NCBI GenBank assembly: GCA_036496285.1
Contig: DASXLI010000019.1
Location: 14,427 to 78,426 of the forward strand
From: DP-19 sp036496285
Lineage (GTDB): Bacteria; Desulfobacterota; Binatia; UTPRO1
DNA: 64,000 nt
Reading direction: 5' to 3'
The translations under genes and the position numbers were made by a program. Positions within the stretch are counted from its first letter, which is position 1. Each line of letters starts with the position of its first letter. Positions 1 through 8,348 of the stretch are shown piece after piece. Below the pieces are notes generated by a model. That model had not been told where the DNA came from. It did not search any database and saw nothing but the letters and a program-made list of their open reading frames with translations.

Positions 1-1104
1 GGTGAGGACCGTGTACACCGCCTCGATGCCGCCGGCCGCGCCAAGCGTGTGGCCCGTCATCGACTTCGTCGAGCTGACGGCGAGGCGCGCGGCGTGCTCG
101 CCGAACACGCGCTTCAACGCCTCGCTCTCGCTGGCGTCGTTGTACTGCGTCGACGTGCCGTGCGCGTTCACGTAGTCCACGTCCGTCGGCACGAGGCCGC
201 CGTCGGCCAACGTCTGGCGGATGCAGCGCATTGCGCCCTCGCCGCCGGGCGCGGGCGCCGTGATGTGGAACGCGTCCTCGTTCGTGCCGTAGCCGACGAC
301 CTCCGCGAGGATCGGCGCGCCGCGCGCCTGCGCGTGTTCGAGCGCCTCCATCACGACCACTCCGGAGCCCTCGGCGATGACGAAGCCGTCGCGGCCCTTG
401 TCGAACGGCCGGCTGGCGCGCTCGGGCTCGTCGTTGCGCGTCGAGAGCGCGCGCATCGCGATGAAGCCGCCGATGCCGAGGCCGCAGAGGGCCGCCTCCG
501 TCCCGCCGGCGACGATCACGTCCTGGTAGCCGTGGCGAATGTGGCGCAGCGCCTCGCCGATCGCGTTGCCGCCCGATGCGCAGGCGCTCGTCGGCGTGAA
601 GTTGACGCCCTTGGCACCGAGGTGGATCGCGATCTGCCCGGGCGCGAGGTTGGCGATCACCTTCGAAATGAAGAACGGCGACACCTTCCGCAACCGGCTC
701 TCGAGGAAGAGCATATGGAACTGCTCGATGCTGGAGATGCCGCCCATCCCGACACCGATGATCACGCCGACGCGGTCCTCGTTGTCGGTCGAGATCTTGA
801 GGCCCGACGAGGCGATGGCCATCTGCGCGGCGCCCATCGCGTACTGCGTGAACGGATCCATCTTCTTGATGTCGCGCCGCTCGATGAACTCCGCGGGCAC
901 GAAGTCGCGCACCTCGCCGGCGATGCGCGAGGGGAAGTCGGAGGCCGGGAAGCGCGTGATCGGGCCGATGCCGGAACGGCCGGCAATCAGCGCCGACCAG
1001 TTCTTCTCGACCCCGGTGCCGAGGGGCGTGACGAGCCCGATCCCCGTCACCACGACCCGACGACGGAGACCGTTCTGCGCGTCGTTTCCCACGAAGCACG
1101 GCAT
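1..1104 (-). CDS. fabF: 3-oxoacyl-ACP synthase II (KAS II), C-terminus cut by window edge
   Basis: Condenses malonyl-ACP with acyl-ACP in cytoplasmic fatty-acid elongation. The visible 368 residues contain the whole thiolase-fold catalytic set: nucleophile Cys175 in TSACASGGNA, His315 in NAHGTST and His352 in MTGHTLGAAGG. The N-terminal strand RRRVVVTGIGLVTPLG lies just after the start. FabF proteins are about 410 residues, so roughly the last 45 residues lie off the left edge. The ATG at 1104 is the first start before the conserved strand; no clear ribosome binding site is seen. It diverges from the macrodomain gene. FabB is less likely given the motif context, but FabF paralogues of secondary metabolism cannot be excluded. 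Confidence 0.93.
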   Translation of the reverse strand, partial: MPCFVGNDAQNGLRRRVVVTGIGLVTPLGTGVEKNWSALIAGRSGIGPITRFPASDFPSRIAGEVRDFVPAEFIERRDIKKMDPFTQYAMGAAQMAIASSGLKISTDNEDRVGVIIGVGMGGISSIEQFHMLFLESRLRKVSPFFISKVIANLAPGQIAIHLGAKGVNFTPTSACASGGNAIGEALRHIRHGYQDVIVAGGTEAALCGLGIGGFIAMRALSTRNDEPERASRPFDKGRDGFVIAEGSGVVVMEALEHAQARGAPILAEVVGYGTNEDAFHITAPAPGGEGAMRCIRQTLADGGLVPTDVDYVNAHGTSTQYNDASESEALKRVFGEHAARLAVSSTKSMTGHTLGAAGGIEAVYTVLT

Positions 1105-1171
1105 GCTAGGAAGGCGACCCGAAGGAGTCAAGGTGACGCGGCGAGTTGCGATATCGCGTGACAACCACGCG

Positions 1172-1201
1172 TTGTCGCGGCCGGCGTCGCCCCCATAGAG
1201 T
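1172..1201 (+). promoter_or_regulatory. Candidate sigma-70-type promoter for the macrodomain gene
   Basis: TTGTCG (1172-1177), an 18-bp spacer and TAGAGT (1196-1201). The -10 box ends only 6 bp before the GTG start at 1208, so transcription would begin at or next to the start codon. The assignment is by eye and resembles other TTG-/TAG-type boxes in the window. Confidence 0.33.
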
Positions 1202-1207
1202 AGCGCC

Positions 1208-1777
1208 GTGGGCGACACGCCGACGACCATCGGGGGCTGCGCCATCGTGCTCGCGGAAGGGGATCTCACGGCCGCCGCCGTCGACGCGATCGTGAACGCG
1301 GCGAACCACACGCTGCTCGGCGGCGGCGGGGTGGACGGTGCGATCCATCGCGCCGGCGGCGCGGCCGTGACCGACGCGTGCCGCCGCCTGCGCGCCAGCG
1401 AGTGGCGCGACGGCCTGCCCACGGGCGAGGCCGTGATCACGACCGGCGGCAACCTGCCCGCACGCCACGTCATCCATACCGTCGGTCCGGTCTACAGCGG
1501 CAACCCGAAGGTGCCGGCGCTCCTCGCGGCGTGCCACGACAACAGCCTCGCGCTCGCGCGCCGCCATGGACTCCGCACGATCGCGTTCCCCGCCATCTCG
1601 ACCGGCGTCTACGGCTATCCGCTCGACGAGGCGGCGCCGATCGCCCTCGGCACGACCACGGCGGCGCTCGCGCGCCACCCGGGCGCGCTCGGCGAGGTGC
1701 GTTTCGTGCTCTTCGACCGGCGCGCCTACGAGGCGTTCCGCGCCGCGCTCGCCGCGCTAGCGCCCGTCGCCGGCTGA
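1208..1777 (+). CDS. Macrodomain protein, O-acetyl-ADP-ribose deacetylase (YmdB) type
   Basis: A stand-alone 189-residue macrodomain, the usual size for YmdB/MacroD-type hydrolases that remove acetyl from O-acetyl-ADP-ribose or ADP-ribose from acidic side chains. Visible motifs are EGDLT (17-21), IVNAAN (28-33), the substrate loop GGGGVDGAIH (38-47) and AISTGVYGYP near residue 135. Asn33 and Asp43 sit where the catalytic Asn and Asp of E. coli YmdB lie. GTG is the start; no Shine-Dalgarno sequence is seen, which fits the promoter box directly upstream. Its 3' end overlaps the convergent hydrolase gene by 21 bp. Cytoplasmic; the physiological substrate is not shown by context. Confidence 0.9.
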   Translation: MGDTPTTIGGCAIVLAEGDLTAAAVDAIVNAANHTLLGGGGVDGAIHRAGGAAVTDACRRLRASEWRDGLPTGEAVITTGGNLPARHVIHTVGPVYSGNPKVPALLAACHDNSLALARRHGLRTIAFPAISTGVYGYPLDEAAPIALGTTTAALARHPGALGEVRFVLFDRRAYEAFRAALAALAPVAG

Positions 1778-2623
1778 GCCGGCAGCGCCGGCATCGCGGC
1801 ACGCACCGTCCCACAGCGCCGCGGTGAGCGCGGCGGCGGCGCCGAGGCGCGCCGCGAGGAGGGCGTGCAGGTCGGCGTCGAGCCGGCGGTAGTAGAGCGC
1901 GGAGCTGACCCGGGTCGCGCGCCGCGCCGCGCGGTCGGCCGCGAGCACCGGCCCGACGGCGTCGTACGACGCCGCGAGCGCGCCGAAGAGCGCGGCGGAC
2001 GCCTCGTCGGGCGGGATCGGCCGGGCGCGGCCCATCCGGCTCGCGGCGCGCGCGAAGCCCGCCAACCGCTGGTCGACGAGGCGCGCCTCGATGCGCTGGT
2101 GGAGGCCGCGCTGACCCGAGCGCTGCCCGTCGTAGTTGGCGGTCGCGTGGAGGGGCATCGTCGCGTCGCCGGCATAGTGCGCGAGGTAGCCAGCCGTGCG
2201 CCGGGCGTCGCTCCAGTCGCCGCGTGCGATCGCCGCCGCGAGCGCGCGCGCCAGCCGCGCGCCGTGCCACGGCAGGACGCCATTCCGTTCGATCGTCGCG
2301 CGGCCGAAGCGCCGCAGCGCCGTCGCCTCGTCGCGCGGCAGCGCGCCGAACGGCCGCGTGCCGTAGGCGTCGAGGTCGAGGAAGTGGTGCGTCTCCTCCG
2401 CGACACCGTCGCGCGGCTTCAGCACGGTGTCGGGCTGGAGCGCGAGCCCGGCGATCTCGCGCTCGTGGCCGTCGACCAGCATGCGGCAGCGGGTGAGCGC
2501 CGCGGCGCGGAAGGCGATCCAGCGATGGGCCTCGAGCCCCCAGGCCGCGGCCGGGCGCGGGACGCCGAGACAGCAGAGGACGATCGCGCCCAGAGCCCGG
2601 TGGCACCGCCGACGATCGCTCAT
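1757..2623 (-). CDS. Secreted zinc-dependent hydrolase, S1/P1 nuclease-phospholipase C superfamily
   Basis: About 288 residues with a signal peptide ending PRPAAA, after which the predicted mature protein starts with Trp (WGLEAHRWIA). An N-terminal Trp that binds zinc, and helices bearing ETHHFLDLD, YLAHYAGDATMPLHA and a further GLHQRIE, are hallmarks of the S1/P1 nuclease and zinc-dependent phospholipase C fold. The start chosen is the ATG at 2623, which overlaps the ecfT stop as ATGA; an earlier ATG 33 bp upstream lies inside ecfT. The gene is therefore translationally coupled to the ECF transporter and may release substrate for it, which is inference. Nuclease versus lipase activity cannot be decided from sequence. 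Confidence 0.75.
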   Translation of the reverse strand: MSDRRRCHRALGAIVLCCLGVPRPAAAWGLEAHRWIAFRAAALTRCRMLVDGHEREIAGLALQPDTVLKPRDGVAEETHHFLDLDAYGTRPFGALPRDEATALRRFGRATIERNGVLPWHGARLARALAAAIARGDWSDARRTAGYLAHYAGDATMPLHATANYDGQRSGQRGLHQRIEARLVDQRLAGFARAASRMGRARPIPPDEASAALFGALAASYDAVGPVLAADRAARRATRVSSALYYRRLDADLHALLAARLGAAAALTAALWDGACRDAGAAGSAGDGR

Positions 2624-3384
2624 CGCGGCGCGATCCGTCCTGCCCCGCTCATCCATAGCCCGAGGTAGCCCACCGCGAGCCCGAGCGCGACCGCGACGAG
2701 CAGCCAGTCGCCGGCATCGGCCGGCGGCCGCGGCAATCCGGTGCGCGTGCGCCCGGCGCTGAAGCCGCGCACCTCGAGCGCGAAGGCCATCTGATCGGCG
2801 CGGCGCAGGCCGCCGATGAACACCGGCACGATGATGGGCACGTAGCGCGCGATGCGCTGGTCGATCCGTCCGCGGCTGAAGTCGAGACCGCGGCAGCGCT
2901 GCGCGTCAACGACCGTCAGCGCCGAGTCGAGGAAGACCGGCACGAGGCGGAAGGCGAGGGTCACGACGAAGCCGACGCGATACGGGACGCCGAGGCGCGT
3001 CAGCGCCCAGGCGAACTCCTCGACCGTGGTGATCGCAAGGAAGAGGAGCCCGGCCGCGAGGAACGTCTCGAGCTTGAGCGCCATGCCGAGACCGAAGCGC
3101 CAGGCCTCCGACGGGTCGGCGGTGGCGCGCGCCGGGTAGAAGAACGTCCAGATCGCGAGCGTGAACACGAACACGGGCACGATGACCCAGCGCAGCCGCC
3201 AGAGATTGGCCGTGGCGCCGGCGGCGACGGTGGCGACGAGGACGAGCGCGGTGAGCGGCGCGATGGCGCGGGGATCGTCGAGCAGGAACGCGGCGACGAA
3301 GAGCAGCACCATCGCCACGAGCTTCGCGACCGGGTGGCGGCGGTGCAGGACGCTGCCGCGGTCGAGGTAGAGGGAGAGCGCCAT
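2620..3384 (-). CDS. ecfT: ECF transporter transmembrane coupling subunit EcfT
   Basis: A 254-residue CbiQ/EcfT family membrane protein linking the substrate-binding S component to the ATPases. It begins MALSLYLDRGSVLHRRHP, has several hydrophobic segments in the first half (from LVAMVLLFVAAFLL), and carries the two arginine-glycine coupling motifs of the family in the cytoplasmic helices (QRCRGLDF and LEVRGF). The ATG at 3384 follows the ecfA stop by one base (TGAaATG) and a GGAGG-like site lies inside the end of ecfA, so I prefer it to the ATG 27 bp upstream. It is third in the S-AA'-T operon. Confidence 0.9.
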   Translation of the reverse strand: MALSLYLDRGSVLHRRHPVAKLVAMVLLFVAAFLLDDPRAIAPLTALVLVATVAAGATANLWRLRWVIVPVFVFTLAIWTFFYPARATADPSEAWRFGLGMALKLETFLAAGLLFLAITTVEEFAWALTRLGVPYRVGFVVTLAFRLVPVFLDSALTVVDAQRCRGLDFSRGRIDQRIARYVPIIVPVFIGGLRRADQMAFALEVRGFSAGRTRTGLPRPPADAGDWLLVAVALGLAVGYLGLWMSGAGRIAPR

Positions 3385-3385
3385 T

Positions 3386-5104
3386 TCAGGAGGCGGCCTC
3401 CGTGAGGACACCGACGAGCTCGTCCACCGAGCGGACGGCGTGGCCGAACGCCAGCCCGACCCTGGTCGCGGGCGGCGGATCGAAGGCGGCCGCGGCCGTC
3501 AACGCGGGGTCGGCGACGAAACGCGCGAAGTCGCCGTCGAAGACGAGCCGGCCCTCGCGCATGACGAGCACGCGCTCGGCGTACCCGGCGACCACCCACG
3601 GCGTATGCGTGATGAGCACGATTGCGGTGCCCGCTGCGCGCAGGCGTACGAGCAGCTCGAGCATGCGGCGCTGCTGCGGATGGTCGAGGCCGGTCGTGGG
3701 CTCGTCGAGGATGAGCACGCGCGGCGCCATCGCCAGGACCGTCGCGACCGCGAGCCGCTGGCGCTCGCCCTTCGAGAGCAGGAACGGATCGTCGTCACGG
3801 CGCTCGGCGAGGCCGACCGCCTCGAGCGTCTCGCGCACGCGCGCCGCGAGCGCGTCGCCGTCGAGGCCGAAGTTGCGCGGGCCGAACGCCACCTCCTCCG
3901 CAACCGTCGCGGCAAAGAGCTGGTCGTCGGGGTTCTGGAAGACGTAGCTGACCTGCTGCGCCACCCGGTCGAGCGGCAGTTGCGCGACGTCCGCGCCCTC
4001 GAGCCGGATGCTGCCCTGGGTAGCGCGCAGGAGGCCGTTCAGGTGCTTCGCGAGCGTCGTCTTGCCGGAGCCGTTCCGCCCCACGATGGCGATCAGCTCG
4101 CCCGGCCGGATGGCGAGGCTCACGTCGTCAACGGCGGGTGCGCCGTCACGATAGCGATGGGTGACGCGCTCGACCTCCAATATGGGCGCGATCGGCGCGG
4201 CGTCGCGCGCCGCTGGCGCGGGCCGGGGCGCCGCCGGCGCCGGGGTCGTCGCCAAAGGGAAGCGCCGCCGCAGCTCCGCGACCGCGTCGGGCACACGAAG
4301 CGGCAGCTCGAGCCCGAGACGCTGGCCGAGCACCGCGAGATCGTGCGGGCGGACGCCGCAGGCGACGAACGCGTCGACGTCGCGCGCCAGCGTCCCGGCG
4401 GGCCCGCTCGCGACGACCGTTCCCGCGCGCATGAGGTAGAGCCGGTCGGCCTCGACGAGCGGCTCGATCTCGTGCTCGACCGCGACGAGCGCGAGGTCCT
4501 GTGCACGCAGGCGCTGCAGGGTCGCGTAGAGCTCCTGGCGTCCGACCGGATCGAGATCGGTCGCCGCCTCGTCGAGCAGCACCACGCCCGGTGCCATCGC
4601 GAGGATGCTGGCGATCGCCAGGCGCTGCTTCTGGCCGCCGGAGAGCTCGCGCGGGTCGCGTTGGGTCACGTCGCGCAGCTCGACGCGTGCGAGCGCCTCG
4701 TCGACGCGCCGGGCGATCTCCGCCGGCGGCACCGCGAGCTGCGTCGGCCCGAACGCGACTTCGAGGCGGACGTTGGTCGAAAAGAGCTGCGCCTCGAAGT
4801 CCTGGAAGACCATCGCCACGCGGCCGGCGAGCGCTCCGGTCGGCGCGCCGAGCACGTCCTCGCCGTCGAGCAGGATCGCGCCGGAGGTCTCGGCAGGCGC
4901 GAGGGACGGCACGAGGCCGTTCACGCAGCGGAGCAACGTCGACTTGCCCGCACCGCTCGCACCCATGACCGCCACGAGCTCGCCCGCCCCGGCGATCAGC
5001 GACACCCCGGCGAGCGCCTGCGCGGGCGGGTCGGCGAAGCGGCAGGTCAGCGCGCGCAGCATGAGGCGGGGCGCGGGCGCCGACGCGGCGTTCGCGGCGC
5101 TCAC
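3386..5104 (-). CDS. ecfA: ECF transporter ATPase, fused EcfA-EcfA' (two ABC domains)
   Basis: One 572-residue chain with two ABC nucleotide-binding domains joined by a Pro/Ala-rich linker. Domain 1 has Walker A GASGAGKSTLL, signature LSGGQKQR and Walker B VVLLDEAATDLDP. Domain 2 has GRNGSGKTTLA, a modified signature LSKGERQR, and VLILDEPTTGLDH. In most ECF systems these domains are two proteins; fused forms are known. The start is the GTG at 5104, which overlaps the S-component stop as GTGA. The open frame continues 61 codons upstream, but that stretch lies inside the S-component gene. It powers uptake through EcfT and the adjacent S component. Confidence 0.93.
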   Translation of the reverse strand: MSAANAASAPAPRLMLRALTCRFADPPAQALAGVSLIAGAGELVAVMGASGAGKSTLLRCVNGLVPSLAPAETSGAILLDGEDVLGAPTGALAGRVAMVFQDFEAQLFSTNVRLEVAFGPTQLAVPPAEIARRVDEALARVELRDVTQRDPRELSGGQKQRLAIASILAMAPGVVLLDEAATDLDPVGRQELYATLQRLRAQDLALVAVEHEIEPLVEADRLYLMRAGTVVASGPAGTLARDVDAFVACGVRPHDLAVLGQRLGLELPLRVPDAVAELRRRFPLATTPAPAAPRPAPAARDAAPIAPILEVERVTHRYRDGAPAVDDVSLAIRPGELIAIVGRNGSGKTTLAKHLNGLLRATQGSIRLEGADVAQLPLDRVAQQVSYVFQNPDDQLFAATVAEEVAFGPRNFGLDGDALAARVRETLEAVGLAERRDDDPFLLSKGERQRLAVATVLAMAPRVLILDEPTTGLDHPQQRRMLELLVRLRAAGTAIVLITHTPWVVAGYAERVLVMREGRLVFDGDFARFVADPALTAAAAFDPPPATRVGLAFGHAVRSVDELVGVLTEAAS

Positions 5105-5892
5105 AAGAGGAGCAAGCCCGCCGTCGCCGTCGCGAGCGACGGCAGCACGAGCACGAGGAAGCGCAGATTGCGCGACAGGGTGACGAGCGTCGTGCCGTCG
5201 AGCCAGCCGCCCGAGGCGAGATTGCCGAGCACGAACGCGAGCACCGTGCCGGCGACCGCCAGCGTGACGCCGAGCGCGCGTCGCCACACCGGACGCCGCG
5301 GCGGCGCGCCGAGGATGTCGACGTAAAGGAGACGCGCCCGCCGCACCCGCGGGTAGAGGACGGCGAGCAGCAACGGAGCGAGGATGGCGCTCGTCACGAA
5401 GTCATTCACCACGATCACGTTGGCGAGCACCGCGAACGGCACGAAGCCGAGAAGCTGGAGCCCGAAGCCGACGGTCGCGGCGCAGAGCATGGACGCCGCG
5501 GCGATGATGCCGAGCAGCAGCGCCCAGCCGCCGACCGTACGCGGCACCGGCTCGCCTGCACCCGCCGGGGTGTCACCCGGGGCGAATGCGCGCCACAGGC
5601 GGTAGGGCATGAGCGCGTACAGGAAGTTGCCGACGAAGCCGAAGAGATCGCCCGGGCCAAGGCCCGTGAAGAAGTCGCCGATCAGGTTGCCGAACGCCGC
5701 GCCCCAGGCCGCCGCCGGACCGAAGAGGAACGAGAACACGACCGGCAGCGCATTCGCCGGGCGGAAGTTGGTAAGGCCCGGGATGAGCGGAATGACCATG
5801 AACGGGATCAGAACCGCGGCGAAGAGCGAAGCACACATGGCCGTGAGCACGACCATCCGCGTGTTCCGCCACATGTCCACAAGCTCACGCAC
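5101..5892 (-). CDS. ECF transporter substrate-binding (S) component, substrate unknown
   Basis: A 263-residue integral membrane protein, first gene of the ECF operon. The N-terminal part has the pattern of QueT-like S components: a first helix after NTRMVVLTAMCA, then IPGLTNFRPANALPV and FGPAAAWGAAFGNLIGDFF. A further set of hydrophobic helices extends to the C-terminus, longer than the roughly 180-200 residues typical of S components, so the last 60 residues may be an added helical region. The sequence alone does not identify the vitamin or metal carried. No riboswitch is recognised in the 74-bp divergent gap with the CPBP protease gene. Confidence 0.8.
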   Translation of the reverse strand: MRELVDMWRNTRMVVLTAMCASLFAAVLIPFMVIPLIPGLTNFRPANALPVVFSFLFGPAAAWGAAFGNLIGDFFTGLGPGDLFGFVGNFLYALMPYRLWRAFAPGDTPAGAGEPVPRTVGGWALLLGIIAAASMLCAATVGFGLQLLGFVPFAVLANVIVVNDFVTSAILAPLLLAVLYPRVRRARLLYVDILGAPPRRPVWRRALGVTLAVAGTVLAFVLGNLASGGWLDGTTLVTLSRNLRFLVLVLPSLATATAGLLLL

Positions 5893-5966
5893 GAACCACC
5901 TGCCCGCAGCCGCCGCTCGTATGGTACGATTGTCGTCATGTGGTCAAGGCGAGCGGGACGACGACC

Positions 5967-6506
5967 ATGACGCGCGGCCGGTTCCTGCGCCTCGAGTGGC
6001 TGCTCTCCGCGGCGATGGTCACGATCGGCCTCGCGTGGGCGACGCTGCGGCACCTGCCGATCGCCGCGCGCTGCCAGCCGACGCCGATCGCGATCGCGTC
6101 GGGGGCGCTCGTCGGCGCCCTGCTGTGGCTCGCGATTCCGCTCCTCTTCTGGGCGCCCGCGATGCGGCGCGTGCGCGATACGACGCTCCTACCGTTCAGC
6201 CGCTCGCTCCGCACCCGCGACATCGCGGTGATCGCCGTGCTCTCGGGCGCATCGGAGGAGTTCTTCTTCCGCGGCGTGCTGCTGCCGGAGGTCGGGCTCG
6301 CGCTCTCCAGCGTGCTGTTCGGCCTGCTGCACGCGGTCAACTGGATCTACGTCGCCTGGGCGGCGGCGACCGGCGCGGGGCTCGGGCTCCTCGCCAACCA
6401 CGGCGGCTCGCTGGTGGCGCCCGTCGTCGCGCACGCCACGTACAACTTCGGCGCGCTCATACTGCTCCGCCGTCAGGCAATGACGCCCGACGCCGAGCGG
6501 CGCTGA
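5967..6506 (+). CDS. CPBP-family intramembrane metalloprotease
   Basis: About 179 residues, strongly hydrophobic, with the three CPBP (CAAX protease/bacteriocin-processing) motifs: EEFFFR near residues 97-102, the histidine in FGLLHAVN near 122, and HATYNFGA near the C-terminus. These glutamates and histidines form the metal site of the Rce1-like fold. The ATG at 5967 is preferred to a GTG at 5940 because the protein then begins MTRGRFLRLEW just before the first helix. The substrate is unknown. It is not obviously coupled to the ECF operon, from which it diverges. Confidence 0.85.
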   Translation: MTRGRFLRLEWLLSAAMVTIGLAWATLRHLPIAARCQPTPIAIASGALVGALLWLAIPLLFWAPAMRRVRDTTLLPFSRSLRTRDIAVIAVLSGASEEFFFRGVLLPEVGLALSSVLFGLLHAVNWIYVAWAAATGAGLGLLANHGGSLVAPVVAHATYNFGALILLRRQAMTPDAERR

Positions 6507-6518
6507 CCCGCGCACGAA

Positions 6519-6547
6519 TTGCGTCCTTGCCCGGCTTCCGTTAGCGT
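6519..6547 (+). promoter_or_regulatory. Candidate promoter for bamD
   Basis: TTGCGT (6519-6524), a 17-bp spacer and TAGCGT (6542-6547), about 46 bp upstream of the bamD ATG. Assigned by eye; it matches the TTG/TAG pattern seen before several other genes here. Confidence 0.38.
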
Positions 6548-6593
6548 CGAGCGGCACGAGCGTCCCCGTTCCGCGCGCTCGGGAGGAGCCGAC

Positions 6594-7625
6594 ATGACCC
6601 GTCTCGCGATTGTGCTCGTGGCGCTCGTCGCCACCGCCGGCTGTGGCAGCAGCACCAAGCCGAAGCTCAGCGCAGACGCGTATTACAAGGACGCGTCCGA
6701 CGCCTTCGCGAAACGCAACTACGATGTCGCCGCCAACCACTACAAGGAGCTGCTCGACCAGTATCCGTTCGATCCGCGCGCTGAGGAGGCCGAGCTGAAG
6801 ATCGCGACCGCGCACTACAAGAGCCATCACTACCCGGAGGCGATCGCGGCCTTCAACGACTTCCAGCGCATGCATCCGATGAGCCCGCACCTCGCCCAGG
6901 TCTACTACCTGCTCGGCAAGAGCTACATGGATCAGATGACGACGACCGACCGCGATCAAGGCGCGTCGGAGAACGCGCACGGCTGGTTCCGCGTCGTCAT
7001 CGAGCGCTATCCGACCAGCCCGTACGCGGCGAAGGCCCAGCACCGTCTCGTCCAGTGCCGCTACGCGCTCGCCGATCACGAGCTGCGCATCGCCAGGTAC
7101 TACCTGAAGCGCGGCAACCTGAAGGCCGGCGAGAACCGCGTGAAGGGCCTGCTCGAGAACTACCCTGACGCCCCCGCAACGACACGTGGGCTCATGGCGT
7201 TGGCCGACGCCTACGCCAAGGTCGGCGACCACGAGCACGAGAGCGTCGCCCGCGCCGCGATCGCCGAGCGGCCGAGCCCCGAGGACGTCGAGAGCAAGCT
7301 CGCAACGAGCGCGCCGAAGGGGAAGAAGTCCGACAGGAAGAAGGACAAGAGCACCCAGACGGCCGCGGCCGACCCCCCGGCGGGTGCAGACGACCCGCCC
7401 GCACGCGTCGTCGCGGCGACGGCGCCGACCGTCAGCGGACCGGCGTCGACGCAGCTGCTCGCCGACCTCACCGCGCGCTACGGCCCGGGCCAGGGGGTCA
7501 GCACCGCCGCAACCTCGCCCTCGCTGCTCGATCCGGTCAAGAACAAGGCGAGCCTGCTGGGCGACCGTGCCGCCGGCGGCGGTGCCGGGGCGCCGAGCAG
7601 CATGGCACCGCTCGGCGGGTACTGA
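6594..7625 (+). CDS. bamD: Outer membrane assembly lipoprotein BamD/YfiO
   Basis: A 343-residue lipoprotein with lipobox VATAGC after a short signal (Cys at about residue 17), then TPR-like helical repeats: SADAYYKDASDAFAKRNYD, YPFDPRAEEAELKIATAHY and HPMSPHLAQVYYLLGKSYMD. The invariant BamD pattern of a Tyr-Pro-rich repeat followed by HRLVQCRYALADHELRIARYY is clear. E. coli BamD is about 245 residues. The extra C-terminal 100 residues here are Lys/Ala/Pro-rich and low in complexity, with no recognised domain. The upstream in-frame ATG at 6519 is rejected because the lipoprotein signal begins at 6594 after a GGAGG-like site. It acts on the periplasmic side in beta-barrel insertion. Confidence 0.85.
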   Translation: MTRLAIVLVALVATAGCGSSTKPKLSADAYYKDASDAFAKRNYDVAANHYKELLDQYPFDPRAEEAELKIATAHYKSHHYPEAIAAFNDFQRMHPMSPHLAQVYYLLGKSYMDQMTTTDRDQGASENAHGWFRVVIERYPTSPYAAKAQHRLVQCRYALADHELRIARYYLKRGNLKAGENRVKGLLENYPDAPATTRGLMALADAYAKVGDHEHESVARAAIAERPSPEDVESKLATSAPKGKKSDRKKDKSTQTAAADPPAGADDPPARVVAATAPTVSGPASTQLLADLTARYGPGQGVSTAATSPSLLDPVKNKASLLGDRAAGGGAGAPSSMAPLGGY

Positions 7626-7626
7626 G

Positions 7627-8322
7627 GTGCGTGACGCCGCCGTCGCCATCGTGGGCGTCGGCGCGCTCGGCTGCGCGGCTGCCGAGGGACTCGCCTGCGC
7701 CGGGGTCGGCCGCCTCGTCCTCCTCGACGGCGACGTCGTGGAGCGCTCCAACCTGCATCGCCAGCTCCTGCACCGCGACGCCGACCGCGGGCGCCCGAAG
7801 GTCGAGTCGGCGGCCGAGCGTCTGGCGGCGCTCGCCCCCGGCTGCGCGATCGATTGCCGGGCGGTCCGCGTCACGGCCGAGAACGCCGTGGACCTGCTCG
7901 CCGACGCGACCTGCATCGTCGACGCGACCGACGGCTTCGAGAGCAAGTTCCTGCTGAACGACGCCGCCGTCGCGCTCGGCACGCCGCTCGTCCACGCCGG
8001 CATCGTGCGCTTCCTCGGGCAGCTGATGACGATCATCCCCGGGCTGAGCGCCTGCTATCGGTGCCTCTTCGTGGCGCCGCCGCGCCCGGGCGACGTGCCG
8101 TCCTGCCAGGAGGCCGGCGTGCTCGGCTCCCTCGCGGGGACCATCGGCCTCTTGCAGGCGGCCGAGGTCCTTCGCTACCTGACCGGGAGTGGTCCGCTCC
8201 TGACCGACCGGTTGCTCACCTACGACGCGCTGGCGAACCGCTTCCGCCACGTTCGCTTGCGCCGCAACCCGTCGTGCCCGGTATGCGCCGCGAGGCTCGC
8301 GGCAGCCCCCCGCAACCGCTAG
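7627..8322 (+). CDS. E1-like adenylyltransferase (MoeB/ThiF/HesA family) lacking the N-terminal arm
   Basis: Adenylates the C-terminus of a ubiquitin-like sulfur carrier. The 231 residues keep the catalytic core: nucleotide loop GVGALG, LLDGDVVERSNLHRQ (ATP-site Asp and Arg), GRPKVES (Lys), VDATDGF (catalytic Asp), two zinc Cys pairs (CYRC and CPVC) and a conserved Cys in PSCQEAGVLG. MoeB and ThiF normally start about 20 residues earlier with R-Y-x-R-Q, where MoeB Arg14 reaches into the partner's ATP site. Here the start is a GTG two bases after the bamD stop and no such arm can be encoded upstream in frame. A downstream gene (9604-10182) supplies exactly that arm. It precedes the carrier gene by 26 bp. 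Confidence 0.88.
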   Translation: MRDAAVAIVGVGALGCAAAEGLACAGVGRLVLLDGDVVERSNLHRQLLHRDADRGRPKVESAAERLAALAPGCAIDCRAVRVTAENAVDLLADATCIVDATDGFESKFLLNDAAVALGTPLVHAGIVRFLGQLMTIIPGLSACYRCLFVAPPRPGDVPSCQEAGVLGSLAGTIGLLQAAEVLRYLTGSGPLLTDRLLTYDALANRFRHVRLRRNPSCPVCAARLAAAPRNR

Positions 8323-8348
8323 AAGAACCCGAAGAGAGGAGAGTCAGC

